NCBI GenBank assembly: GCA_020081605.1 | Contig: JAHREC010000045.1 | Span: forward strand, 2,294,001-2,358,000 | Direction: 5' to 3' | Source: Albifimbria verrucaria | Lineage: Eukaryota; Ascomycota; Sordariomycetes; Hypocreales; Stachybotryaceae | Length of the DNA stretch: 64,000 bases | In this document: positions 1-11,447 of the stretch, piece by piece | How the letters are laid out: every line of letters starts with the position of its first letter | Numbering within the stretch: position 1 is the stretch's first letter | Made by a program: the position numbers and the translations under genes | The notes under the pieces: generated by a model | Told to the model about the DNA's origin: nothing | The model's database searches: none | The model's input: only the letters and a program-made list of their open reading frames with translations

Positions 1-190
1 TCCTAGTTAGCAATGTTTCTTCATACGACAATAACACGATCATAATAAATAGTCAGGTGGAGGTATCTATTTCTAGGTTCAAGCCCCGCCTATCCCCAGA
101 GTAGGCACGTGCTTTATCCACAATGTTTGGAAATTTTACCACATTTATTCCACTTGACTATATCTTCGTCACTCCAATCATATTTCAAGA

Positions 191-2221
191 ATGGAATCAT
201 CTGCAGCTCCTAGCCCGTCAGTACTTTGCAGTAGCTGTAACTCGTTAAATTTGCAGACGTTGTTTAACGAAACATGGTCAGAACAGCAACGTGAACACGG
301 ACGAATTGTGGCCAAACTAGATGACGGTTACAAACAACTCTCACAGGGTTCATGTGCTCTTTGTGAAATAATTCATGGTATCTTTCTAGACCATGGGAAA
401 ATCGAGAAAGATTTTCGAAACCACTGTCTCTATCTAGCAGCAGGACTGTTGCCCGAAACCTTCTTCGAATATCTTGAAGGTGTAGATTATGACTTTACCT
501 TTGATTGGAGAAGTTCGAAACCAGTGTATCTCTACGTAGATGAATGCGTTGAGGAAAGTCATGGGGAGCCCTGAACATCTCAAACGCGGGTCAATATGAC
601 CAAGCCTAGCCGCGGGCCTTATATGTATCAGGCCGAGCTCTCGTGGGAGAAAAAGACATGACCCTTCACTTCTTGGTTCAGAACCTCGGTTCCAGATATG
701 GATACTTCGTCCCTTCTTCAAAAATCAACTTTGAGAGGCTAAAGGAGGCTATACATAAATGCCAGCAGACCCATCAGTGTCAAATTGGGACCACCTATTT
801 ACCTCAGGGAATGTGCTTGTTGGACTGTTTAGAATACTGCGTCGTGCCGAGCACTGGAAAAGAGCAGTACATAGCGCTAAGTTATGTTTGGGGCGCTGAT
901 GTTGTCCCCAGATCAGTACGGGTTCCGCCTTTGCAAATACTTTACCACGCGTTGTTCGTGACGCAATCGAAGTTACCAAATCTTTAGGCTATCGCTATCT
1001 TTGGGTAGACAAGTATTGCATTCCTCAGCTTAGTCCAGATCGATTAAAAGCTCAAATCGATCAAATGGATCAAATTTATAGCTTAGCGATTGCAACAATC
1101 GTCGCAGCTGGAGGGAAGGACGCCTCTTATGGCTTGCCCGGCTTATCTCACAGAGATCGTCTTCTTCTCAAATCACTAATTTTTCCAGCATTTTCGATTG
1201 GTACAGCTGCTCGCGAGCAGAGATGGCTTGTCAAAGAATCCACCTGGTCCACACGGGGTTGGACCTTTCAAGAAGGGCTGCTGTCCACCCGGCGATTGAT
1301 ATTTGTGGATAGTCACGTCATTTTCGAGTGCAATGCATCTCATTGGAACGACTGGCAATCCCTTGAGGGCGAAGCAGCAGCTACAATAGCTGCTGAGTTC
1401 TCAATGGTTCGGTTGTTCCAACCCCTGGACCAGTTGAATCTCTGTGGAAATCTGTTCGAGAACTACGAAATACGATTGAGGCGTATTACCGAAGGCAGCT
1501 CACCATGGAAGACGATGCGTACAATGCGATCAAGGGAGTGATTAACAGATATAAACTCATTTCCCGGAGCAGGATTCTGGATTTATGGGGAACACCGTTC
1601 ATTTCGTCCGAGGAAGCCGCAGGTGAATGTCAAAAGCCAGTCGGAAATCATAGTTTCTTAGTTCACCTGTCATGGTATCATCCACAACCGGACGGTCTCG
1701 CCCGAAGACTGGTGAAATTGCCTTCTTGGTCATGGGTGGGATGGAGAGGCGGCAATATGATGTGGTTTCTGCCGACCAGTTTCGACGGGATAACGGCTCT
1801 TGCGGAAATTGTGAACATCCATAATGGTGAAACATTGGAGGATAGCATTTTGGAGATTCGAGGAATAGCCTTAAGACCATATAAGCCTGATCACACGACA
1901 GAGACGTCCTCAGATAACGAGGTGGTCACACAGGCTAGATGGTTATTAGGAGATGTTCAGATCCGAAATTCGCAAACTTGGTGGAGTGGTGAAGAATCGC
2001 CGACGAGTGATTATGTTACAGACAAAATACAGGCTGGCGACATTGAATTGTTTGGATTGATTTATGATCAAGGATCTGGGGACATCATAGCGCTGATGGT
2101 TCGAAGAATGCCTTCTGGTCGTTATGCACGCGTTGGCAGCATTACCATTAATGAGCATTGGGCGATGAAATCGATAGAACTTGGGAAATTGCCAGAAAAG
2201 CATACCTATTTCCTAGAATAG
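191..2221 (+). pseudogene. HET-domain (heterokaryon incompatibility) gene, frame-disrupted
   Basis: Four collinear reading segments (191-574, 643-987, 942-1541, about 1400-2221) together read as one HET protein. The N-terminal part has a CxxC pair (CSSCNS) and a CALC motif typical of the region before HET. The HET core is visible as YIALSYVWG (about 868-894), then LPRVVRDAIEV and YRYLWVDKYCI in another frame, then WSTRGWTFQEGLLSTRRLIF. The C-terminal part has YYRRQLTMEDDAYNAIKGV and PSWSWVGWRGG. The segments change frame near 575-640, 900-942 and 1400-1440 with no room for introns, and an in-frame stop lies at 607-609 in the second frame. HET proteins trigger incompatibility cell death in the cytoplasm. 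The breaks could be real decay or base indels of the kind seen in essential genes elsewhere in this window. Family call is firm; functional status is not. Confidence 0.85.
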
Positions 2222-3282
2222 ACAAGAATTCGAGAAGTTACTTTGCATGGAAGTTCTCTCTCCTGAATTGAGTTATAGCTTAGAATTCACCACAGATGGA
2301 GCATTATTTTGACCATAATCAAGCATTTTTAATTACTTTTGTGTACTTAAGTCACCGTATGTTTATGTTAACAAGCATGCGGCGACATTGTTAGTGTATC
2401 AAAGGGCTTAGCAGGCTGGGCTCACTTATGCATTGTAATGGAGCCTGTGAATGTGCTCTTTTGTCAGGGCTATTTATCAGCATTAGCCGAGAGGCATGTT
2501 TAACGGAGGTATTTTGTTTGATAATTAAATTATCAATATTAATCAATCTCATTTCGTATAACTCATAGCAACCACTGTTAAGCTTGTTTGGGAGCGTGCC
2601 TTGGCCTGAGTGGCGATATCTGAGTGGCGGTACTATGGAGCCTTTCGCTCTCAAGTCTTGAACTTGACCAGCACTAGTAGGATTGATTAAACCCCGAGGT
2701 TTATCCTCCCGATTCGAGCTGTATTGCATTCATCTCGATTTGCCCCTCGCCTGATGACGTTGAGTCTTTTGTGAAGACGTGTTTAGACTATCAATGCCCG
2801 ACCGCAACGAGCGACCAGGTAAACTGGACATTAGCATCTCCGCCCAAGCTTCGCACCATACAACTATTTAAGCTGGCTTGAATGGTAGAAATCGACAATA
2901 AATACTTTGTGAGCTTAATTTAAGATTACACACAGCACGTACAGGTGTCGTGTGGGTCGAGTTAGCAAGCACGTCTACGGCCAAGGTAGGGCAGCCAAGG
3001 TATTCATGTAACAATACTAATATTGTGCACAGTTGCGGCTAAAACGTTGTTCGACTCTGTTCGCCATATGAATAACCTCTAAAACAAAATAGTGCCTGAA
3101 TAACTGGGTCTTTATTACGTCCCCGTATACCAGGTTACGCAGTCGCAGTTGGGAAGCTCTTAGTTTCAGAGTCCCAAACCATATCGGCCACTTCAACAGG
3201 CTATCAATCAAGTTACTAGCGTCCACCTAATAAACGTTGATTAAGATATCGGTGAGCTACTACTAAAAGACTGTCGAACACG
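2222..3282. other. gene-free, AT-rich stretch
   Basis: Only short, unconvincing open frames on either strand. No repeat, tRNA or transposon signature recognised. Confidence 0.5.
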
Positions 3283-3800
3283 TTGGAAACCATGGCAGAA
3301 TCACTTGCAAGTAACGCATCACCAGCTGGTGCTGTGGAGAAGAAGCTTAATGCCAAAGAAAAGCTGGAAAAGGAAATCGCGGCAAAATTAGAAGAATCCA
3401 AAGAGCTTTTGCAAAATCGGAGGAGCTCAAAAAGAAGGCAGACGAAGCCGAGGACCCAGAAGAGGCAGAGAAGTTGCGCATTGAAGCTGAGCAGGCCGAA
3501 AAGGAGGCTAAATCTAAAGTTCGACAAGCCAGACGCTTGGAAAAGGGTTACGTTCAACGAGCCGCTGCCGGTGCTGGAATCGGTACTGGCATCTCAGGCG
3601 GTTTGGGTCTTCTCATCGGCTCACTTGTGGGTGGTGTAGTCACAATACCGACCGCTGGTTTAGGTATATTGGTTGGGGCAGGGGTCGGCGCTATACATGG
3701 CCCCTGGGCCAAGCTCGTCGAAGAAGCGGTTGAAGAGGAAGATGCCGCAGAGAAGCAAAAGACAACATTGTCGGATGTTTCCCCGTCTGCTCTTACTTGA
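3283..3800 (+). CDS. coiled-coil / glycine-zipper small protein, one frameshift
   Basis: Starts at METMAESLASNAS and runs into a Lys/Glu-rich helical region (AVEKKLNAKEKLEKEIAAKL). The frame changes near 3405-3415 within a short T/A run; the new frame continues the same charged helix (KSEELKKKADEAEDPEEAEK). It then enters a Gly-rich hydrophobic segment at about 3570-3710 with repeated GxxxG spacing (GAGIGTGISGG, GSLVGGVV, GAGVGAIHGPW) and an acidic tail. The spliced product would be about 172 aa. Glycine-zipper segments usually insert into or pack within membranes. No catalytic motif is seen. The shift is probably a one-base indel, since both halves match in composition and no intron fits. 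Confidence 0.6.
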
Positions 3801-4052
3801 TGCATCAGCAATTTGTCATGTTCAAGCCATCTAACGGTTTACAAGGTGCGTATTAATGCATAGCAAGAAGCTTGGATCAAATTGTTCATATCCATATTTA
3901 TTGATGTAATCTATCGAGCACATCTGATGACTGGCCATTTGACAGGAGCAAGTCTTTCATACGTGGGAAGAAGTGAATTTTCGGTGTCCCAAGTAGTGCG
4001 GCATCATCAACACTACTAATGCGGCTGCTCTCGACAAAACATCTTCCCGGCT

Positions 4053-4415
4053 CTATGGCTTGGAGGCGCATGATTTCTTTGCAAAAGAGGCAAGAGCATC
4101 TGCGCATCATATTAGAAGATAAACGTCTCGAGCATAAGAAGCCAACATACCAATATCTTTCTGTTGAATTTTACATTTCAGGAGGCAAGATTGCGACTTG
4201 GTCTTGATGTTGTCTACGTTTGCACACAGCTCAGCCAGAGGTCCCCTTCCGTTGCACTTAAGTTGGTTGACCGCCTGGGTTAGGCATGGCGCAGCACATG
4301 TGGTGGAGGTAATGATGGGCCCAAGGCTCTTCAACAAGCCGTTGATGTCAATATTTTGCGCTTCAACGTGAGCGAAGGCGGCAAACAAAGCGATGATGGG
4401 AACGGTGAACTTCAT
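4053..4415 (-). CDS. small secreted cysteine-rich protein (CFEM-like)
   Basis: Start chosen at MKFTVPIIALFAAFAHVEAQ, a clear signal peptide ending in AQ; upstream in-frame methionines would bury it. The mature part has the pattern STTCAAPCLTQAV...KC...LC...SC. A 75-nt intron is predicted at 4100-4174 (GTAAAA donor, GCGCAG acceptor). After it the protein ends with YALASFAKKSCASKP and a stop at 4053. Without the intron the frame would run on into unlike sequence. The product is about 95 aa with six mature cysteines, fewer than the eight of a canonical CFEM domain, so CFEM-like is a resemblance rather than an assignment. Likely extracellular or cell-wall associated. Confidence 0.6.
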
Positions 4416-5513
4416 TTTGTTGTCTGTCGGATAAGGTTCCTGGCTTTTTGTTGAGGTTTGTAAGGGTATATTTGTATGAAGACAAACGTTTCCTAGTGAA
4501 GTAAAGAATAGTTGTTGAGGTTGCTGGTTGACAGACTCCATGAGGAACTGAGGGTACCCTTTATATTTCACCATTATCAAGGGGCTATTCTATTCTCTCA
4601 GTGAATATTACCACCGGCATGAATTATTTGACCTCACTCCTACAAGCTTGGTGCAACTCGCCCGAGGTGCCGAGACAACCCCTGATTTCACGTCAGTCTG
4701 CTCTCCTTGATTCGTGATTCTACTGTTGATGACCAAGTCGAGGCCTCCGCTGTGGACCATTGTTTTACATTCATATGACTATGTAAGTTCGAAATACATG
4801 TCAAGGAGCCTTTTGTCATTGATTCAGTTTCAATCGTTCCAGGTTGACAACAAGCAAGGGAACTTGTCTCAGAATCCATGAGATGTTTTCTACCCTCCCT
4901 CGTAGATGCGGAGCACCATCTGTCCGAGTTTTTGAGACAAAAACTCTTCTCTACAGTTCTTATTGGATACACAATCACCACGAGTGTACTACTTTACACC
5001 TAAATGAAACCTTCGAATTACGTCTATCCAACTCCTGCAGATACATAGGCTTGGGAAGATCCAGCCTATGCAACAGGCAGTATGCCCCTACACCAAAACA
5101 ATCATGTACGGAGTCCAGCACACGGCGTTGGTGTTGGAACTCCTAGGCACTACCCTGGGTAGGTTAAATTTTCTGCTAAAAGACATGCGAGATGCAAATA
5201 TGACACAACACAGCATGTCAGGGTACAGGTGGGTTGAAGGGAGGCATTTTGGTTCAATAGGCACGTCTCAAGAATAACCCCTGGAGGAGAGTGTGGATCT
5301 GAATACATGTATCTTACTAACTCCGGGGTATTGAAGGGATATGTTTCTCCTACAAACACAGAAAAGCAGATGGCCCAGCCACTAATGTATTTGTAAATGT
5401 GATATGTAAACTTTGTGAACAAAATACTCAGGTCTAGACTTGGTCGCATAACAGTCATTAATGGTTTCCTAACCAGATGTATGTACAGGCTTTGAATAAG
5501 GAGAATACTAGAT
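4416..5513. other. intergenic, no supported gene
   Basis: Several short open frames on both strands lack family resemblance and overlap each other. It holds the upstream region of the secreted-protein gene and the 3' flank of the glycosidase gene. Nothing else seen. Confidence 0.5.
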
Positions 5514-6667
5514 CTATAACTGATATTCGCGCGTCACCTACTTTCGTGTTAGTAAGCCAAATTATAGTTGGACAAAATAGAACACTTACCAAGCCTAAGC
5601 CGTCTAGTGAATACATGGTCAAGAAGTTTGTGTCACTCAAAGCGAGCATACCCGGCCAGTGGGCGTGGGGCCGGCAATCGTCGTAGGTGCGCTCCAGTTG
5701 CTAGCGTCTGTACTGGTGACAACCTTGAAGCGGCCGCCATCGACGCCGGATCCGCCATCGTCCTCAGTAGTCATGAAACTCACAACCAGGGTGCCGCCAA
5801 CATTTACGACCCAAGGGGCACCGGCCTCTCTTCCATTAGGAGTAGTGTATACACGTCGACGCTCGCCCCAGGTCTGGCCATCGTCATGGGAGAGAACAGC
5901 GTTGATGGAGAAGGGAGTGCCGTTCTCGGTGGCTTCGAAAACACAGCTGTAATATCATGGTCAGTTATACCAATTAATTCAAGGGGAGAAAATTCTCACA
6001 TCAGAGTTCCGTCATACATCTCAGCAACGCCAACCATACCATCACGGCTTTCGATGCCGGCTCCAGAAACCGTACGGGGTTGAGACCAGGTCTGACCACC
6101 GTCACGCGAAGTCTTCATAAGATTGTCCTGATCAGATCCTCGGTTCTCAGCAGAGTAATATACTTGTAGCTCGCCATTGCGAGCAATACGAAGAAGCGGC
6201 TCCCAAAGGCCATTCTTGTCAGCCGCAGCGATACGCTCCTCAATCTGACTGAGGAAGAACCAGGTAACACCGCCGTCATCCGATGCGCATAGGGTCAACC
6301 GATAGTGTGAGAAGTTGTCAGTACCGACGACCCGGTCGTGGTTACGGAAAGCCATAAGGATTCGGCCGGTCGGTAGCTGAAGCACGAAAGCATTATCCGT
6401 ATCCATAGCTTCGAGTTTGGTTCTGGTAACTTCGCCCACAGGGTTCCAACTGGCGCCACCGTTGGTAGATTTGACAACGCGTAGGATCTTGGTGTCGCCT
6501 TCGGCGGCAGCGTATCCTCCAAAGAGACTGCCATCTGAAAGGGGCGTCACCCTCATGTACGCGCCATTGCCAACGAAGGAAGGTTCGGACACCGGGGAGA
6601 TGGCCGATACGACTGGAGCCAAAGCCGAGGCCGCGGCCCCAACCAGGAAGAGTAATCGAGAGATCAT
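5514..6667 (-). CDS. secreted BNR/Asp-box glycosidase, sialidase superfamily (GH93-like)
   Basis: Begins with a signal peptide (MISRLLFLVGAAASALAPVV). Asp-box repeats of the S-x-D-G-G-x-(S/T)-W type are visible: STNGGASW, SDDGGVTW, SRDGGQTW and SHDDGQTW, the hallmark of six-bladed sialidase-fold enzymes. AFRNHD, GLWEPLLRI and HAHWPGMLALSD match fungal GH93 exo-arabinanase relatives. Exons: 6000-6667, 5590-5946, and a 24-nt last exon 5514-5537 ending REYQL, with introns of 53 and 52 nt, the second with a CTAAC branch site. The frame shifts by one base at the G4 run 5667-5670 (C4 in the gene). One more base restores AGPHAHWPG. About 370 aa, the usual length. Probably acts outside the cell on plant polysaccharide; the exact substrate is not provable here. 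Confidence 0.8.
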
Positions 6668-7314
6668 TGTTGATGATGGTTTATTGATGATAGTGGGGAT
6701 AAACAGAAAGTGCAGACTATAGAACCTACGCGTGACGGTTTATAAGTAATGCTACCGGAGTTTATGATCGGAGTCGGCATTTCCCATCATTTCTAATTCG
6801 GGCTGGAATATGGAGTAGCCAAATCCACTTGTCAGCCGCTCTAAATTAAACTGGCAAAGCTCCAGCAGAGTACCATCGGGCTAGGTCATTATGATTCGGC
6901 AATGAACGAACTATCCAATCAGTAGCGCTTCTAAATAAGCACTGCCAGCTACTTTGTCCTACCGAGGAACGGAATATGAGATCATTGCGGGATAACAGCG
7001 AATCACCGGAGTAGCAGATGCCGGGGGCAATGGACAATCCGTGAAGGGGCCAAGGGGCCGACAAGGATCCATCACGAAATTTGTTGTGGGTCGCAGTGAT
7101 TTGGTATGCTATTCTTGGCCCATCGACGTCTTCTGGCGCTGACCTGCGTTTCAGCCTACATAGTTGAGCTTTCACAACTGCTCTATTCACCTTAGATACT
7201 CTGTAGAGCTCCTCAATGGCACCGCTCTACTCGATGGATGTGGAGGCATCTTTGACAAATCAGTATAACGTAGTAGATAGGATTCTCTGCTTGTTACTGG
7301 AGAACGTAACGTTA
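6668..7314. other. intergenic between the glycosidase 5' end and the HeLo-pseudokinase 3' end
   Basis: It carries the promoter side of the glycosidase gene. The only long open frame here (6846-7190, minus) has no recognisable features. Confidence 0.5.
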
Positions 7315-8916
7315 CTACACGGATATATCTTCCAACTTCAATACAACCTTCTCCACAAACCTAACACCAATCAACAAACCGTCTTCATCTTTTAGCTCCT
7401 GTTCAGTTCCAAAGTCGCCGTTGTCAGGATCCAAACATCTAAGGCAAGCGACGACAATTTTGGTGTACAAATCGCCAATCAGGAGGGAGTTTCTGGGTCG
7501 CCAGGTTGACGAGATGGACCTTTGTCTGCCCTTGCGTGGTATAGCGGATGTCTTCGAAATTTGTGTCTGTGAGGCTCATACCTAGTGGGAACCCTGGCAT
7601 CGGATTCGCACCATTAGTTGGATACCACACAAAGGCCCCCATAATCCAATTTCCAGTAGACACACGCCCAGGCTGTAGATGTCGTGCTGCATCACGTAAC
7701 GGTCTACCACAGATATACCCTGTCGTTGCGGGTGACGATACAAGTTCCGGTGCCAACATGCGTCGCCCTTGAGGTTTGTTTGAAAGTGTGTCTCACGAAA
7801 CTGGTTGAAGCCGATGAGGAAACTCGGACCAATTGCCCCATCTCCGTCTGGAAAAACAAGAATGTTCTCAGGACGGATGCCTTTATGAACAAAGTCACAC
7901 GTATGGACGTAAAGTACCGATTGAGCGAGCTGCTTGGCTATTCTGATCCTGGCGCTCAGGCTGACATCTTTCTGCTTCAACAAGAGCTGTCGGAGACTGA
8001 CCGGAGACTTGCATCCTTCTGGAGCTCTGTAAATCATTTCAATGTCTTTTATCGTATCGGGCTTCAGAGAATCACGGGTTTTACTATTCCGTGGCATTGG
8101 AGTAAACAAAACGCTTCCGTATCGACATGTTTAAGTCGCCTAGCGAGGTTTTCGACAAGCCGCTTAATTTGTGAGAGCTCACAATCATATGACTCGACCG
8201 ATTCCGCAATTAACATCTTCGAAGAGCCTTTTCGAACAACGATGCGAGCTGAAGAATATGGTATTGCTGTGATGGCTGCATCGATGAGTCCAGATTCAGG
8301 AAGACTTACGCTCAAGTTGATACTGGCTGATGTATTCGTGTTCTGGGACGCTTGTTTGACAACATGCCGCAATGCTGTAAAATTATGCAGCGGCCCTGTA
8401 TCTGGCGAAGCCACGTTTTCTGGCATCGCATTACACAATTCAGAGTCAATCGAGCTGTTACTGATGAGTATAATCAGGTACCATGTAGGGTCAAAGCGCT
8501 TCTGCCACGTCTCAAGCTCCTCGATCAACTCATCCAGTCTCTCTTTCACAAAGGCGTGTTTTAGCTTCTGCCAGAGCTTGGGTCCTGATATATCCAGTTG
8601 CGAAGTTGCTTGAACTAATTTCCCATGGAGCTTTTGAAGCAGGAAATACTGGCTTTGCGCCAGCTGTTCATTGAGGTGGTGTGAAACCTTGCAGAGAAAA
8701 TTGAGCTGGATCTCTAATCTGGTCCATACACTTTCCACGATGACGAGCCTCTCGTCAATCGCTTCATCTGTATTACGAAATGCGCGGTAGGTTTCTAGAG
8801 TTTTGTTTGCCAGCCTTGAGAAAAATTAGAGTAGTTCAAAACGATGCTAACAACACAACTCACTTGATGCAGCCGTCAATGACGCCAATTACGGCCAGTA
8901 CTAACTCTGCGACCAT
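7315..8916 (-). CDS. HeLo-like domain plus pseudokinase protein (MLKL-like layout)
   Basis: Start at MVAELVLAVIGVIDGCIK (exon 8864-8916), then a 49-nt intron 8815-8863. The N-terminal ~200 aa (KLANKTLETYRAF, ESVWTRLEIQLNFL) match the HeLo-like helical bundle of fungal cell-death proteins. The C-terminal half is protein-kinase-like (MIYRAPEG, SLRQLLLKQ, ARIRIAKQLAQSVLYVH, RPENILVF, DIYSLGVCLLEIGLW). The catalytic loop reads HKGIRPEN instead of HRDLKPEN and the DFG position reads IGF, so it is predicted catalytically dead. The end is DLYTKIVVACLRCLDPD then LEDISV. One-base shifts occur at T/A run 8079-8082, C run 7636-7640 and near 7490; each is repaired by one homopolymer base. HeLo domains act at the plasma membrane in regulated cell death. 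It is divergent from the kinase-YTH gene. Confidence 0.75.
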
Positions 8917-9392
8917 CGCGTAGTGCTGGTGCCCAAGCCAAACGGTCCTGACTATAGGTAGTACTGATTGTTTATTAGGTCTTGTGGGAAAATGCCTGAT
9001 AGCACGATGAGCTCATGCCTTTGATACACAGCCCCAATTGCCTTGGCAGCCTGGTGGCTGAGGCCTCGTCCAACACAAGCTGAAATGATACCAAGCCAGA
9101 TTCAGGTGGGATCAGACGCCACGGCGACAACGAAGCGCCTACCTGGTCTAAGCTTTCCAAGGAACAAAAAGCCTTGGAAGAACTTTGAGACTATTATTTA
9201 CTTCTTGTCCTTGTTGGTCGTTGGATTCTGCCGTTCACTAAATGCTTGACAGCTCAGCAACTACATCATTACCCAAAGGCAACATTGTGTCTCGGGAAGG
9301 TTGAAGATTGAGTACAACGCTGGCACGGGCTGCTTCATAAGCTGCAGCATTAGGGTGCGGGCTGAAGTCGGCTGGTACCAGTTAAAAAAAGA
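8917..9392. promoter_or_regulatory. shared upstream region of the divergent HeLo-pseudokinase and kinase-YTH genes
   Basis: The two genes are transcribed away from each other with about 476 bp between their start codons. No convincing gene lies inside. A bidirectional promoter is inferred from orientation only; I recognise no specific operator. Confidence 0.4.
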
Positions 9393-11447
9393 ATGGCTCT
9401 CGCATCCTCAGATCTCGTTCTTGATGCCAAACTACCTACTAAATTTTTAGACGGCCATATTCAGCATACAAGATATGAACAGGGATTGACGGCTCGTAAC
9501 CGCCGAATTGAAGTCCATGAGGTATGGAGTATTGGACCAAAACTCGGTCGAGGCTCTTATGGGGCAGTTCGTCTCGAGCGTCTTCGACAACCAGGCAACA
9601 TTACAGATACTTCAGCACAAGTTCGCGCTGTTAAAGTGATCACCAAGCCGGCTCGCAATGAGAAAGGGTGGGATTACATGAAGGAATTGGAGGCTGTTGT
9701 AAAATTCTCAAACCCCGAGTAAGATATCTATCAATCATACATTCGTTGTACGGTTATTGATCAAAAGCAGTACGCTCCCTATTTCGTCCGCAGCTACGGC
9801 TGGTTTGAAGACTCTGACTTTGTATACATTACTTTGGAGTACTTTCCTCTAGGAGATCTTCACAAGTTCATGAAGACATCATCGCCTTTTAGCGAGGAGG
9901 AGACGCGACAAATTATCCGGCAGTTGTTGGAAGGTGTCGGCTGCATGCACGATTGTGGATTTGCCCATCGCGATTTGAAACCTGCTGTAAGCCACCCCGT
10001 CCAAAATCACAAGAGCTAATATGAGTGGTTACTACTATTGACAGTATATCTCTCCTCTTCCTTCCTTGTGACTTAAGACGTCGAATTCTTATTGCTGAAT
10101 ATTGACTCTTGGTAGAACATTCTTGTCCAAGCTAGTTCTCCAGAATGGCTCATTAAAATCGCTGATTTCGGTATCAGCAAACGAGCACAGGACGGAGGAA
10201 CTGATCTGCGGACAATGCAAATTGGGACATTTGGATATATGGCCCCTGAAATTCTAGGATTTTTCCAAGGAAATGATCCCACAGTTGCCTATTCAGTGAC
10301 GGTGGATATATGGGCAATTGGTATCATCGCCGTGGAACTATTGTTCGAGAAACATCCTTTTGCCAACATAAAGGAAATGTTTGACTATATAAGCGGAGTT
10401 AGGTCTCTTAACTTGGATGATACCAAACGAGAGATTGCTTGCACCGAGCCTTGTAAAGACTTTCTGAAACAGTTGCTATATCCTGATCCAATCATCAGAC
10501 CTACAGCGGGTGCTGCAAGTAATCACCCATGGATAGGGATTGGCGCTACACCACTTCCAGAAGAATCGTGAGAGCTTCTAATGGAATATACCAAGAGAAA
10601 CGCTAATTAGTGGTAGCTTGTTCGTTCAGGACGATCATGCAGGCTTGCCCTCGCACTTGCATCAACCCGCTACTCCTTCTTCTGTTCCATCACTTGCATG
10701 GTCCAATTTGCAACTAACGGATGGTTCAGTGGGATCTCAGGCGACTGGAACACTACTTGGTACTTACCAAGGGCACCGTCTTGATGGAAACATTCTTTTG
10801 CCGGCCTTTCGGCATCTCTCACTTGAACAGGCAAGCCTATGATAAGGGTTAGAACTTTCATCAACTGACACCAATACAGACAAGATACTTTGTTCTTCGC
10901 TCAGACAACCAGGTTGACGTTGAAACGAGTGCCGCCCACGGAATATGGACGTCAAGCCAACGAGTCAACAAGATATTGAATAAAGGATACTTGAAATCTG
11001 CGGGCCGTGTGGTTTTGTTCTTTTCGGTCATAAAGAGGTAAAAAACAAGGCCGATATTCTAAAGGTGTAATAAAAGCTGATTTTTCCCTTGACAGCCGGA
11101 AGTTCTGCGGTGTTGCTCAAATGACGAGTGAACTAGACTGGATCAATACTGACGAGCACTGGCTTGAAGATAACTGGCAAGGGTAAGTAAACAAGAGTCC
11201 CAGAAGCTTTTTCATGCGAGACTGACTATCCTCGAGACGATTCACGGTGAATTGGCTTTCCTTTAACGAGGTCTCTTTTGATCGTGTTAAGCATGTTCCT
11301 GTATCAGAGAAAACGCCAGGGTTTCGTGCTATTGCATGCTATGATGGAACTGAGATCTCGCCACCATCAGCTTTTGAATTACTGAGAGCTTTTGCAAGTG
11401 AGGCGCCTTTAGTCGAAAATGCTCAGCCAGCCCATGAAGGACCATAG
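9393..11447 (+). CDS. protein kinase fused to a C-terminal YTH (m6A-reader type) domain
   Basis: Kinase domain: glycine loop GRGSYGAV, lysine in [42 protein letters not shown]; all catalytic motifs are present. Predicted exons: 9393-~9719, ~9770-9986, 10116-10567, 10611-10830, 10880-11037, 11096-11182, 11237-11447. A 43-nt intron removes the apparent stop at 10569. A GC-AG intron (10831-10879) leads into [10 protein letters not shown]. The rest is a DF-type YTH domain: [42 protein letters not shown]. The three aromatic-cage tryptophans (in IWTSS, EHW, DNW) are kept. The exon linking kinase and YTH has no methionine, so YTH cannot easily be a separate gene. Intron 1 does not join cleanly in frame (one base short). 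About 555 aa. Expected to phosphorylate proteins and bind m6A RNA; the substrate is unknown. Confidence 0.8.
10831..10879 (+). other. GC-AG intron in the kinase-YTH gene
   Basis: Donor GCAAGC directly after CTTGAACAG, a CTGAC branch-like site and acceptor TACAG. Splicing joins HLSLEQ to TRYFVL in phase 0. Reading through would hit a stop six bases in. GC donors are a known minor class. Confidence 0.6.

Noticed and set aside
60..105. GGTTCAAGCCCCGCC resembling a tRNA T-arm
   Set aside because: Neither a cloverleaf nor a Pol III A box at the right distance was found.
4844..5146. 100-codon plus-strand frame upstream of the glycosidase
   Set aside because: No motif, no convincing start context and competing frames on both strands.
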